Shown: positions 10,797 through 21,808 of the stretch, in pieces
Layout of the letters: each line of letters opens with the position of its first letter
Position numbering within the stretch: position 1 is the first letter of the stretch
Assembly (NCBI RefSeq): GCF_014190935.1
Contig: NZ_JACHVV010000007.1
Span: 1-64,000, forward strand
DNA length: 64,000 bases
Reading direction: 5' to 3'
DNA from: Chryseomonas sp014190935
GTDB taxonomy: Bacteria; Pseudomonadota; Gammaproteobacteria; Pseudomonadales; Pseudomonadaceae
Made by a program: the position numbers and the translations under genes
Notes under the pieces: model-generated
Database searches by the model: none
The model's input: the letters and a program-made list of their open reading frames with translations, nothing else
Told to the model about the DNA's origin: nothing

Positions 10797-12725
10797 ATGG
10801 GCAAGATCATCGGTATCGACCTGGGGACGACCAACTCCTGCGTCGCGATCCTCGAAAACGGTAACGTCAAGGTGCTGGAAAACGCCGAAGGCACCCGTAC
10901 CACGCCGTCCATCATCGCCTACACCAACGATGGCGAGACCCTGGTCGGCCAGCCGGCCAAGCGCCAGGCGGTGACCAATCCGCAGAACACCCTGTACGCG
11001 GTCAAGCGTCTGATCGGTCGGCGTTATGAAGAAAACGTCGTGCAGAAAGACATCGAGATGGTCCCCTACAAGATCGTCAAGGCCGACAACGGTGACGCCT
11101 GGGTCGAGGCCAAGGGCCAGAAGATGGCGCCGCCGCAGGTGTCTGCCGAAGTCCTGAAGAAGATGAAGAAGACCGCCGAGGACTACCTGGGCGAAGCCGT
11201 GACCGAGGCGGTCATCACCGTGCCGGCCTACTTCAACGACAGCCAGCGCCAGGCTACCAAGGATGCCGGCCGCATCGCCGGTCTGGACGTCAAGCGCATC
11301 ATCAACGAGCCCACCGCGGCTGCCCTGGCCTATGGCCTGGACAAGGCCAAGGGCGACCACACCGTGATCGTCTATGACCTGGGCGGCGGCACCTTCGACG
11401 TCTCGGTCATCGAGATCGCCGAGGTCGACGGTGAGCATCAGTTCGAGGTGCTGGCCACCAATGGCGACACCTTCCTGGGTGGCGAAGACTTCGACATCCG
11501 CCTGATCGACTACCTCGTCGAAGAATTCAAGAAAGAAAGCGGCATGAACCTCAAGGGTGACCCGCTGGCCATGCAGCGCCTGAAGGAAGCTGCCGAGAAG
11601 GCCAAGATCGAGTTGTCCTCGGCTACCCAGACCGACGTCAACCTGCCGTACATCACCGCCGATGCCAGCGGTCCCAAGCACCTGAACGTCAAGGTCTCCC
11701 GCGCCAAGCTGGAGTCCCTGGTGGAAGAGCTGGTCGAGCGCACCATCGAGCCGTGCCGCACGGCGCTGAAGGACTCCGGCCTGGACGTCTCCGACATCCA
11801 CGAAGTCATCCTCGTGGGCGGTCAGACCCGCATGCCGCTGGTGCAGAAGCGCGTCGCCGACTTCTTCGGCAAGGAAGCGCGCAAGGACGTCAACCCGGAC
11901 GAAGCCGTCGCCATCGGTGCCGCCATCCAGGGCGCCGTGCTGGCCGGTGACGTCAAGGACGTGCTGCTGCTGGACGTCACCCCGCTGACTCTGGGCATCG
12001 AGACCATGGGTGGCGTGATGACCGCGCTGATCGAGAAGAACACCACCATCCCGACCAAGAAGTCGCAGGTGTTCTCCACCGCCGACGACAACCAGGGCGC
12101 CGTGACCATCCACGTGCTGCAGGGCGAGCGCAAGCAGGCCGCGCAGAACAAGTCGCTGGGCAAGTTCGACCTGGCCGAGATCCCGCCGGCGCCGCGTGGC
12201 GTGCCGCAGATCGAGGTGACCTTCGACATCGACGCCAACGGCATCCTCAACGTGTCCGCCAAGGACAAGGCCACCGGCAAGCAGCAGTCCATCGTCATCA
12301 AGGCGTCCTCCGGTCTGTCCGAGGAAGAGATTCAGCAGATGGTGCGTGACGCCGAGGCCAATGCCGACGAGGATCGCAAGTTCGAAGAGCTGGCTGCGGC
12401 CCGCAACCAGGGTGATGCCCTGGTGCACGGCACCCGCAAGATGCTGACCGAGGCCGGCGACAAGGCCGCCGCGGAAGAGAAGAGCACCATCGAGAAGGCC
12501 ATCGGCGAACTGGAAGCCGCTGTACGCGGCGACGACAAGGATGCCATCGAAGCCAAGATGAATGCCCTGTCCCAGGCCTCCGCGCCGCTGGCCCAGAAGC
12601 TCTATTCCGAGCAGGGCGCTGCCGCGGGTGCCGAAGGCGCCTCGGCCAAGGCGGACGGTGATGCCAAGAAGCCCGGCGACGACGTGGTCGATGCCGAGTT
12701 CGAGGAAGTGAAGGACAACAAGTAA
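10797..12725 (+). CDS. dnaK: molecular chaperone DnaK (Hsp70)
   Basis: DnaK is the ATP-driven Hsp70 that binds exposed hydrophobic segments of proteins. The 642-residue protein shows the nucleotide-binding motifs GIDLGTTNSCVA (N terminus), DLGGGTFDVS and ILVGGQTRMP. The substrate domain follows after about residue 390 (DVTPLTLGIETMGG), then a helical lid and the terminal EEV-type tail. The ATG has GGAG eight bases before it. It lies in grpE-dnaK-dnaJ order with its own sigma-32 promoter. Confidence 0.99.
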   Translation: MGKIIGIDLGTTNSCVAILENGNVKVLENAEGTRTTPSIIAYTNDGETLVGQPAKRQAVTNPQNTLYAVKRLIGRRYEENVVQKDIEMVPYKIVKADNGDAWVEAKGQKMAPPQVSAEVLKKMKKTAEDYLGEAVTEAVITVPAYFNDSQRQATKDAGRIAGLDVKRIINEPTAAALAYGLDKAKGDHTVIVYDLGGGTFDVSVIEIAEVDGEHQFEVLATNGDTFLGGEDFDIRLIDYLVEEFKKESGMNLKGDPLAMQRLKEAAEKAKIELSSATQTDVNLPYITADASGPKHLNVKVSRAKLESLVEELVERTIEPCRTALKDSGLDVSDIHEVILVGGQTRMPLVQKRVADFFGKEARKDVNPDEAVAIGAAIQGAVLAGDVKDVLLLDVTPLTLGIETMGGVMTALIEKNTTIPTKKSQVFSTADDNQGAVTIHVLQGERKQAAQNKSLGKFDLAEIPPAPRGVPQIEVTFDIDANGILNVSAKDKATGKQQSIVIKASSGLSEEEIQQMVRDAEANADEDRKFEELAAARNQGDALVHGTRKMLTEAGDKAAAEEKSTIEKAIGELEAAVRGDDKDAIEAKMNALSQASAPLAQKLYSEQGAAAGAEGASAKADGDAKKPGDDVVDAEFEEVKDNK

Positions 12726-12773
12726 GCCGCGTGCTTACCGCACCTGACGGGCTTCGGTCCGTCGGATCCGCCA

Positions 12774-12793
12774 CGCGGGAGCCTGCTCCCGCG
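12774..12793 (+). other. GC hairpin between dnaK and dnaJ
   Basis: A perfect 9-bp stem CGCGGGAGC/GCTCCCGCG has a two-base loop and no T tract. It is probably an RNA stability or attenuation element that lowers dnaJ relative to dnaK. A weaker stem, GACGG/CCGTC, precedes it. Confidence 0.6.
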
Positions 12794-12837
12794 TTGGCGT
12801 GTCTGGAGGGTGAGAAAATTTAAGGTGCAGAAAGTCT

Positions 12838-13971
12838 ATGGCCAAACGTGATTACTATGAGGTGCTCGGGGTCGAGCGCGGCGCCAGCGAAGCCGAGCTC
12901 AAGAAGGCCTACCGACGCCTGGCGATGAAATACCACCCGGACCGCAATCCGGGTGACGCGGCTGCCGAAGAGCAGTTCAAGGAGGCCGCCGAGGCCTACG
13001 AAGTGCTGTCCGATGCGGGCAAGCGCTCGGCCTACGACCAGTACGGCCATGCTGGCGTCGATCCGAGCATGGGCGGCGGCGGTTTCGGTGGGGCAGCGGG
13101 TGGCGCGAGCTTCTCCGACATCTTCGGCGACGTCTTCAGCGACTTCTTCGGCGGGCGCGGTGGTGCCGGTGGTCGTGGCGGTCCGCAGCGCGGTGCCGAC
13201 CTGCGCTACACCCTGGACCTGGATCTGGAAGAGGCGGTGCGCGGGACCACGGTCACCATTCGCGTGCCCACCCTGGTCGAGTGCAAGGTCTGCGACGGCA
13301 ATGGCGCCAAGCCGGGTACCTCGGCTTCTACCTGCCCGACCTGTGGTGGCATCGGTCAGGTGCGGATGCAGCAGGGCTTCTTCTCGGTGCAGCAGACCTG
13401 CCCGCGGTGCCACGGCAGCGGCAAGATCATTCCCGAGCCCTGCAACGCCTGTCATGGCCAGGGGCGTGTGGAAGAACAGAAAACCCTGTCGGTCAAGGTG
13501 CCGGCGGGCGTCGACACCGGCGACCGCATCCGCCTGACCGGCGAGGGCGAGGCCGGGACCCTGGGCGGTCCGAGCGGCGATCTCTACGTGGTGGTCAATG
13601 TGCGCGAGCACTCGATCTTCCAGCGTGACGGCAAGCATCTCTACTGCGAGGTGCCGATCAACTTCACCGATGCCGCCCTGGGTGGCGAGCTGGAAGTGCC
13701 TACCCTGGATGGTCGCGTCAAGCTGAAGATCCCCGAGGGCACCCAGACCGGCAAGATGTTCCGCCTGCGTGGCAAGGGCGTGACGCCCGTGCGTGGCGGT
13801 GGCGCCGGCGACCTGATGTGCAAGGTGGTGGTGGAGACCCCGGTCAACCTGAGCCGGCGGCAGCGCGAGCTGCTCGAGGAATTCCGCAACACCCTGCAGA
13901 GCGACAGCTCCCATTCGCCCCGGGCCAGCGGCTGGTTCGACGGCATGAAGCGCTTCTTCGACGACCTCTAA
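12838..13971 (+). CDS. dnaJ: co-chaperone DnaJ (Hsp40)
   Basis: DnaJ delivers substrates to DnaK and stimulates its ATPase. The 377-residue type I protein has a J domain (KRDYYEVLGVERGAS, HPD in YHPDRNPG). A Gly/Phe-rich linker follows (about residues 77-115). Four CxxCxGxG zinc repeats follow (CKVCDGNG, CPTCGGIG, CPRCHGSG, CNACHGQG). The C-terminal substrate domain ends near GWFDGMKRFFDDL. It follows dnaK after 112 bases that contain hairpins, and dapB follows 54 bases later. Confidence 0.98.
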   Translation: MAKRDYYEVLGVERGASEAELKKAYRRLAMKYHPDRNPGDAAAEEQFKEAAEAYEVLSDAGKRSAYDQYGHAGVDPSMGGGGFGGAAGGASFSDIFGDVFSDFFGGRGGAGGRGGPQRGADLRYTLDLDLEEAVRGTTVTIRVPTLVECKVCDGNGAKPGTSASTCPTCGGIGQVRMQQGFFSVQQTCPRCHGSGKIIPEPCNACHGQGRVEEQKTLSVKVPAGVDTGDRIRLTGEGEAGTLGGPSGDLYVVVNVREHSIFQRDGKHLYCEVPINFTDAALGGELEVPTLDGRVKLKIPEGTQTGKMFRLRGKGVTPVRGGGAGDLMCKVVVETPVNLSRRQRELLEEFRNTLQSDSSHSPRASGWFDGMKRFFDDL

Positions 13972-14025
13972 ACCGGCAGGGGCGCCGTCGCGAGGCGGCG
14001 CCCGGCCAGCAGCCTGGAGCTGATG

Positions 14026-14832
14026 ATGCGACGTATAGCTGTAATGGGCGCCGCGGGGCGCATGGGCAAGACCCTGATCGAAGCGGTCCAGCAGACCCAG
14101 GGCGCTGCCGGCCTGACTGCCGCGGTGGATCGTCCCGAGAGCAGCCTGGTGGGTGCCGACGCTGGCGAGCTCGCCGGCATCGGCCGTAACGGGGTGATGC
14201 TGTCCGGTGACCTGGCGCGGGTGCTGGATGATTTCGATGTCGTCATCGATTTCACCCATCCCAACGTGACCCTGCAGAATCTGGCGCTCTGCCGCAAGGC
14301 GAAGAAGGCCATGGTGATCGGCACCACCGGCTTCACCGCCGAGCAGAAGCTGACCCTGCTGGAGGCGAGCAAGGAAATCCCCATCGTCTTCGCGGCCAAC
14401 TTCAGCGTCGGCGTCAATCTCTGCCTCAAGCTGCTGGATACCGCTGCCCGGGTGCTGGGTGACGAGGTCGATATCGAGATCATCGAGGCGCACCACAGGC
14501 ATAAGGTCGATGCGCCCTCGGGTACCGCCCTGCGCATGGGCGAGGTCGTTGCTCAGGCGCTGGGTCGTGATCTGGAAGAGGTCGCCGTCTATGGCCGCGA
14601 AGGCCAGACCGGTGCCCGCGATCGCCAGACCATCGGCTTCGCCACCGTACGTGCCGGCGACGTGGTGGGCGATCACACGGTGCTGTTCGCCAGCGAAGGC
14701 GAGCGGGTCGAGATCACCCACAAGGCGTCCAGTCGCATGACCTTCGCCAAGGGCGCCGTGCGCGCAGCCCTCTGGCTCAAGGACAAACAGCCGGCGCTAT
14801 ATGACATGCAGGACGTGCTGGAGTTGCGCTGA
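14026..14832 (+). CDS. dapB: 4-hydroxy-tetrahydrodipicolinate reductase
   Basis: DapB performs the NAD(P)H-dependent reduction in lysine and diaminopimelate synthesis. The 268-residue protein has the dinucleotide motif GAAGRMG at residues 8-14. The conserved HHRHKVDAPSGTA catalytic segment and GTTGF follow. Two adjacent ATGs exist at 14023 and 14026. The second is six bases from GGAG and gives the usual 268 residues, so I chose it. dapB sits between dnaJ and carA, as is common in Pseudomonas. Confidence 0.96.
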   Translation: MRRIAVMGAAGRMGKTLIEAVQQTQGAAGLTAAVDRPESSLVGADAGELAGIGRNGVMLSGDLARVLDDFDVVIDFTHPNVTLQNLALCRKAKKAMVIGTTGFTAEQKLTLLEASKEIPIVFAANFSVGVNLCLKLLDTAARVLGDEVDIEIIEAHHRHKVDAPSGTALRMGEVVAQALGRDLEEVAVYGREGQTGARDRQTIGFATVRAGDVVGDHTVLFASEGERVEITHKASSRMTFAKGAVRAALWLKDKQPALYDMQDVLELR

Positions 14833-14868
14833 TCCGCTCGCGGGGGTGCCAGCCGTGATCAATTCGTG

Positions 14869-15008
14869 TACAATGCAGCTTTAGTGTATCCACTAAAAGC
14901 TAGCGCAGAATGAAATCACAACATTAAAACGGGATGACTCTTCGAGATGTCATCCCGTTTTTTTGCACCCTGCGTTTGCCCGCCAAGGCTTGATTTTCGG
15001 AGGTCTTC
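14869..15008 (+). promoter_or_regulatory. carA promoter and attenuator-like leader
   Basis: A -10-like TACAAT is at 14869-14874 with no good -35. A hairpin CTTTAGTG/CACTAAAAG lies at 14879-14898. An intrinsic terminator follows at 14926-14966, 43 bases before the carA start. Promoter, hairpin and terminator ahead of a pyrimidine/arginine gene look like attenuation. The terminator could instead simply end dapB transcription. Confidence 0.6.
14926..14966 (+). terminator. intrinsic terminator before carA
   Basis: The stem AAAACGGGATGAC/GTCATCCCGTTTT (13 bp) has a ten-base loop and is followed by a T run. It ends dapB, or acts as a regulated terminator of carA. Confidence 0.88.
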
Positions 15009-16145
15009 TTGACTAAGCCAGCCATACTCGCACTTGCCGATGGCAGCATCTTTCGCGGTGAATCCATCGGTGCCGACGGCCACACGGTCGGCGAAGTGGT
15101 GTTCAACACCGCCATGACCGGCTACCAGGAAATCCTGACCGATCCTTCCTATGCGAAGCAGATCGTCACCCTGACTTATCCGCACATCGGCAACACCGGT
15201 ACCACGCCGCAGGATGGCGAGGCCGCCCAGGTCTGGGCCGCCGGGCTGATCATCCGTGACCTGCCGCTGCTGGCCAGCAACTGGCGCAACAAGCAGTCGC
15301 TGCCGGACTATCTCAAGGAAAACGGCACCATCGCCATCGCCGGCATCGACACCCGTCGACTGACCCGCATCCTCCGCGAGAAGGGCGCCCAGGATGGCTG
15401 CATCCTCACCGGCGAAGACGCCACCGAGGAGCGCGCCCTGGAGCTGGCCCGCGCCTTCCCCGGCCTCAAGGGCATGGACCTGGCCAAGGAAGTCAGCGTC
15501 AAGCAGCGCTACGAATGGCGCTCGGGCGTCTGGTCGCTGGAGACCGACAGCCACGCCGAGATCCCGGCCGAGCAGCTGCCCTATCACGTGGTGGCCTTCG
15601 ACTATGGCGTCAAGCTGAACATCCTGCGCATGCTGGTGGCCCGTGGCTGCCGCATCACCGTGCTGCCAGCCCAGACCCCGGCCAGCGAAGCCCTGGCGCT
15701 GCAGCCCGACGGCGTCTTCCTGGCCAATGGCCCGGGTGATCCCGAGCCCTGCGACTACGCCATCAAGGCGATCCAGGACGTGCTGGAGACCGAGATTCCG
15801 GTGTTTGGCATCTGCCTGGGCCACCAGTTGCTGGCCCTGGCTTCCGGCGCCAAGACGGTGAAGATGCCCAACGGTCACCACGGCGCCAACCATCCGGTGC
15901 AGGATCTCGACAGCGGCGTGGTGATGATCACCAGCCAGAACCACGGTTTCGCCGTGGACGAGGCCAGCCTGCCGGCCAATGTGCGGGCCACCCACAAGTC
16001 GCTGTTCGACGGCACCCTGCAGGGCATCGAGCGTACCGACAAGGTCGCCTTCAGCTTCCAGGGCCACCCCGAGGCGAGCCCTGGCCCGCACGACGTGGCA
16101 CCGTTGTTCGACAAGTTCATCCAGGCCATGGCGGCACGCCGCTAA
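15009..16145 (+). CDS. carA: carbamoyl-phosphate synthase small (glutaminase) subunit
   Basis: CarA hydrolyses glutamine and passes ammonia to CarB for carbamoyl phosphate, used in arginine and pyrimidine synthesis. The 378-residue protein has the N-terminal CarA domain (LADGSIFRGESIGADG, NTAMTGYQEI). The class I amidotransferase domain follows, with nucleophile motif GICLGHQLLALASG and the His/Glu motif QGHPEASPG. Similarity begins at a TTG codon (15009), MTKPAILALADG, with GGAGG eight to nine bases upstream. No ATG or GTG is nearby. It heads the carA-leuE-carB-greA operon known in P. aeruginosa. Confidence 0.96.
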   Translation: MTKPAILALADGSIFRGESIGADGHTVGEVVFNTAMTGYQEILTDPSYAKQIVTLTYPHIGNTGTTPQDGEAAQVWAAGLIIRDLPLLASNWRNKQSLPDYLKENGTIAIAGIDTRRLTRILREKGAQDGCILTGEDATEERALELARAFPGLKGMDLAKEVSVKQRYEWRSGVWSLETDSHAEIPAEQLPYHVVAFDYGVKLNILRMLVARGCRITVLPAQTPASEALALQPDGVFLANGPGDPEPCDYAIKAIQDVLETEIPVFGICLGHQLLALASGAKTVKMPNGHHGANHPVQDLDSGVVMITSQNHGFAVDEASLPANVRATHKSLFDGTLQGIERTDKVAFSFQGHPEASPGPHDVAPLFDKFIQAMAARR

Positions 16146-16166
16146 GACGGGAGGAGGGTAAAGCTC

Positions 16167-16823
16167 ATGCTGGCGAATCTGGGTGTCATCGACTTCTGGA
16201 CCTATGTGGTCGGGACCCTGTTCGTCATCCTGCTGCCCGGCCCCAACTCCTTCTTCGTGCTCGCCACCAGCGCCCAGCGCGGCATCCGCAGCGGTTACCA
16301 GGCGGCTTCCGCGGTGTTCCTCGGTGACGCCGTGCTGATGCTGCTCTCCGCCCTGGGCGTCGCCTCGCTGCTCAAGGCCGAGCCACTGTTCTTCCAGATC
16401 CTCAAGTATCTGGGCGCGGCCTATCTGTTCTACCTCGGCTGGGGCATGTTGCGCGGCGGACTCAAGTCCTGGCGCAGCCCGGCCCAGGGCCAGGCCGAGG
16501 CGACCCTGCGCGAAGACGTCCACCAGCCGTTCCGCAAGGCCCTGCTGCTGAGTCTGTCGAACCCGAAGGCGATCCTGTTCTTCGTGTCTTTCTTCATCCA
16601 GTTCGTGGACCCCGGCTACGCCCATCCGGCGCTGTCCTTCCTGGTACTGGGCGCGGTCCTGGAAGCCATCAGCTTCTGCTACCTGTCGTTCCTGATTTTC
16701 TGCGGCGTTCGCCTGGCGGCCTGGTTCCGTCAGCGGCGTCGCCTCAGCGCGGGCGCCACCGGTGGCGTCGGCGCCCTGTTCGTGGGGTTCGGTGTGAAGT
16801 TGGCCACCGCGACCCTGACCTGA
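16167..16823 (+). CDS. leuE: LysE-family amino-acid exporter (LeuE-like)
   Basis: This 218-residue inner-membrane protein of the LysE/RhtB exporter family has about six membrane segments. It closely resembles E. coli LeuE/YeaS in PGPNSFFVLATSAQRG, GDAVLMLLSALGVASL and LSNPKAILFFVSFF. Family members export leucine and related amino acids. The substrate here is not shown. It lies inside the car operon between carA and carB (21-base gaps), the position of a similar-sized open reading frame in other Pseudomonas. Why an exporter sits in this operon is unknown. Confidence 0.85.
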   Translation: MLANLGVIDFWTYVVGTLFVILLPGPNSFFVLATSAQRGIRSGYQAASAVFLGDAVLMLLSALGVASLLKAEPLFFQILKYLGAAYLFYLGWGMLRGGLKSWRSPAQGQAEATLREDVHQPFRKALLLSLSNPKAILFFVSFFIQFVDPGYAHPALSFLVLGAVLEAISFCYLSFLIFCGVRLAAWFRQRRRLSAGATGGVGALFVGFGVKLATATLT

Positions 16824-16844
16824 TTACCTGCATTCGAGAAGCCC

Positions 16845-20062
<3,218 letters not shown>

Positions 20063-20066
<4 letters not shown>

Positions 20067-20539
20067 CCAAGTACCCGATGACCGTCCAGGGCGCTCGCGC
20101 CCTGGAAGACGAACTCAAGCACCTCAAGACCGAGCTGCGTCCGCAGATCACCCAGGCCATCGCCGAAGCGCGTGAACTGGGTGACCTCAAGGAAAACGCC
20201 GAATACCATGCCGCCCGCGAACAGCAGGGCATGGTCGAGGCGCGTATCCGCGATATCGAAGGCCGCCTGCAGAACGCCCAGGTGATCGACGTGGCCGCCT
20301 TGCCGCACACCGGCAAGGTGATCTTCGGCACCACTGTGGAGATCGCCAATACCGAGACCGACGAGACGGTGACCTACCAGATCGTTGGTGACGACGAGGC
20401 GGATATCAAGCAGAGCAAGCTGTCGGTGGGTTCGCCCATCGCGCGCGCGCTGATCGGCAAGGAAGAAGGGGACGTGGTGCTGGTGAAGACCCCGGGTGGC
20501 AATGTCGAATACGAAATTGTCGCCGTCCGTCACGTCTGA
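20063..20539 (+). CDS. greA: transcription elongation factor GreA
   Basis: GreA rescues backtracked RNA polymerase by stimulating transcript cleavage. The 158-residue protein has an N-terminal coiled coil (ALEDELKHLKTELRPQIT, with the acidic tip ARELGDLKENAEYH). The C-terminal FKBP-like domain ends with GNVEYEIVAV. It overlaps carB by four bases and is the last conserved member of the car operon. Confidence 0.98.
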
Positions 20540-20969
20540 CCACCGCGCCGGTGGCTGGCTCGCCAGGCTGCTCGCCGCAGCCTGGCAGCTGGCCCAGGTG
20601 TTCTGGGTCGGCCCGCTGGTCGCCCTGCACCTGTGCATCCCCGTGGCGCTGGCCCAGGCGGGCTGGGCGCCGCTGCTGATCCAGTCCGGACGCGAAGAAT
20701 TGCTGCGCATGATGCTCAGCGCCGCAGGCGGTGGGGTCTTTACCCAGATCGTGGTGCTGGTGTGGTGGGCAGGTGTGGGCGCCTTGTGGCGTGACCTGCG
20801 CGGCCAGCTGCTGCTGGCCAGTGCACTGGCTGTGCTGCTGCAGAACGAACTGGCGCGCTTCTGGACCGGGCCGACCGCTCTGGCCGGCTACCTGGTCCTG
20901 CTGCTCTGCGGACTGATTTTGGTGCTGCAGCCCGTTCCCGGGCGCGCGTCGAACAATCAGGCGGTGTAA
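20502..20969 (+). CDS. DUF4149-type membrane protein
   Basis: This protein of about 155 residues has four predicted membrane segments (WQLAQVFWVGPLVALHLCIP, FTQIVVLVWWAGVGAL, LLLASALAVLLQNELARF, YLVLLLCGLILVL). The pattern QVFWVG...LHLCIPVAL resembles the DUF4149 family. That family usually follows greA in pseudomonads and has no assigned function. The chosen ATG at 20502 overlaps greA by 38 bases. A later start near 20517 or after the greA stop is possible. Its end overlaps the convergent yhbY by 13 bases. Confidence 0.72.
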   Translation: MSNTKLSPSVTSDHRAGGWLARLLAAAWQLAQVFWVGPLVALHLCIPVALAQAGWAPLLIQSGREELLRMMLSAAGGGVFTQIVVLVWWAGVGALWRDLRGQLLLASALAVLLQNELARFWTGPTALAGYLVLLLCGLILVLQPVPGRASNNQAV

Positions 20970-21268
20970 CGCACCACGTTGGACAGGTTGCGATTCTGCT
21001 CGCGGGCCTTGCGATAGATCAGCGCCATCTTGCCGATTACCTGCACCAGCTCTGCCTTGCTCGACGCGCACAGCTCGTCGATCAGGGCCCGACGGTCATC
21101 ACGCTCGGTGACGGCCAGCTTGATCTTGATCAGTTCGTGATCGTTCAGCGCGCGGTCGAGTTCACCCAGCACGCCTTCGCTCAGGCCGTTCTCGCTGATG
21201 GTGACCACCGGCTTGAGTTGATGACCGATCGCCTTGAACCGCTTTTTGAGCTCGTTGTTGAGCGCCAT
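20957..21268 (-). CDS. yhbY: ribosome-associated RNA-binding protein YhbY
   Basis: This is a 103-residue CRS1-YhbY (CRM) domain protein that binds pre-50S ribosomal particles. The family signature is LKPVVTISENGLSEGVLGELDRALNDHELIKIKL. The ATG at 21268 gives the usual MALNNELKKRFKAIGH. In related genomes it is divergent from rlmE-ftsH. Here the divergent neighbour across 540 bases is ftsH itself. Confidence 0.94.
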   Translation of the reverse strand: MALNNELKKRFKAIGHQLKPVVTISENGLSEGVLGELDRALNDHELIKIKLAVTERDDRRALIDELCASSKAELVQVIGKMALIYRKAREQNRNLSNVVRYTA

Positions 21269-21808
21269 AATTCACCCCGGATAAAAGCCGAACAGTTTAT
21301 CCCAGCTGTCCGGTGCCGCCCAGCGATACGCGACAACTTGACGGAGGGCCCGACAGACCGGACTCGCCGGTTCAAGGAACACCGCAGCGAGCGCAGGCGT
21401 CAAGTCATCGTGAGGCAGGACTGAGGCGGAGAGGCTGGTGGCTGGAAGCGGGCGGCGGGGTGATCTGCCTGGGCAGTTCGCAGGGCCGGATGCCAGGTGC
21501 CCACCAGCAGGCCTTGTTATTTGCGTCCTGGCCCCCATATGAGCGAGCGGAGTACGGCGGGCTGATCCAGGGCTCGCCGGGTCGCGGGACCAGATCGCGC
21601 CAGCAATAGCTATTGGGTCGCGGTTTTAGGGGCAATTGAGAGAATTGATGGCCGCAACGTCTGCCTTGCCCTAGAGTCAAAGGCAGAAGACTCATATAGC
21701 GTTACAGACGATGTCTGCCGTGGGCCAGGCTTTGTGTAGTAACTTACCGGTCACTGCCGGTTTCGCTTCGAACGGTTTACCCACGAAACCGGCGCAGAGG
21801 GTAGTCAA
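21269..21808. other. 540-base yhbY-ftsH gap; rlmE absent, structured ftsH leader
   Basis: In Pseudomonas and E. coli rlmE (ftsJ/rrmJ) normally stands here. I find no open frame with its SAM-binding motif or its length. The gap holds a sigma-32-like promoter at 21513-21540. A leader of about 260 bases with several stems follows. The stem 21660-21667/21680-21687 competes with 21682-21687/21714-21719. A 10-bp stem GCCGGTTTCG/CGAAACCGGC (21756-21765/21784-21793) ends four bases before the ftsH ribosome site. Confidence 0.7.
21513..21540 (+). promoter_or_regulatory. sigma-32-like promoter upstream of ftsH
   Basis: CTTGTT (21513-21518), 14 bases, then CCCCATAT (21533-21540). The -10 element and spacing equal those of grpE; the -35 differs in its last two bases. 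ftsH is a heat-shock gene in E. coli. The start would be about 260 bases before the ftsH codon. Confidence 0.68.

Noticed and set aside
14910..14927. Five-codon leader peptide (MKSQH) before the carA terminator
   Set aside because: It has no ribosome site and no run of regulatory codons such as Arg, so it is probably chance.
21456..21540. Possible rlmE remnant (VICLGSSQGR resembling the SAM motif VVDLGAAPGG)
   Set aside because: Only a few residues fit, the surrounding frame shows no further similarity, and the remaining space is too short for the rest of the protein.
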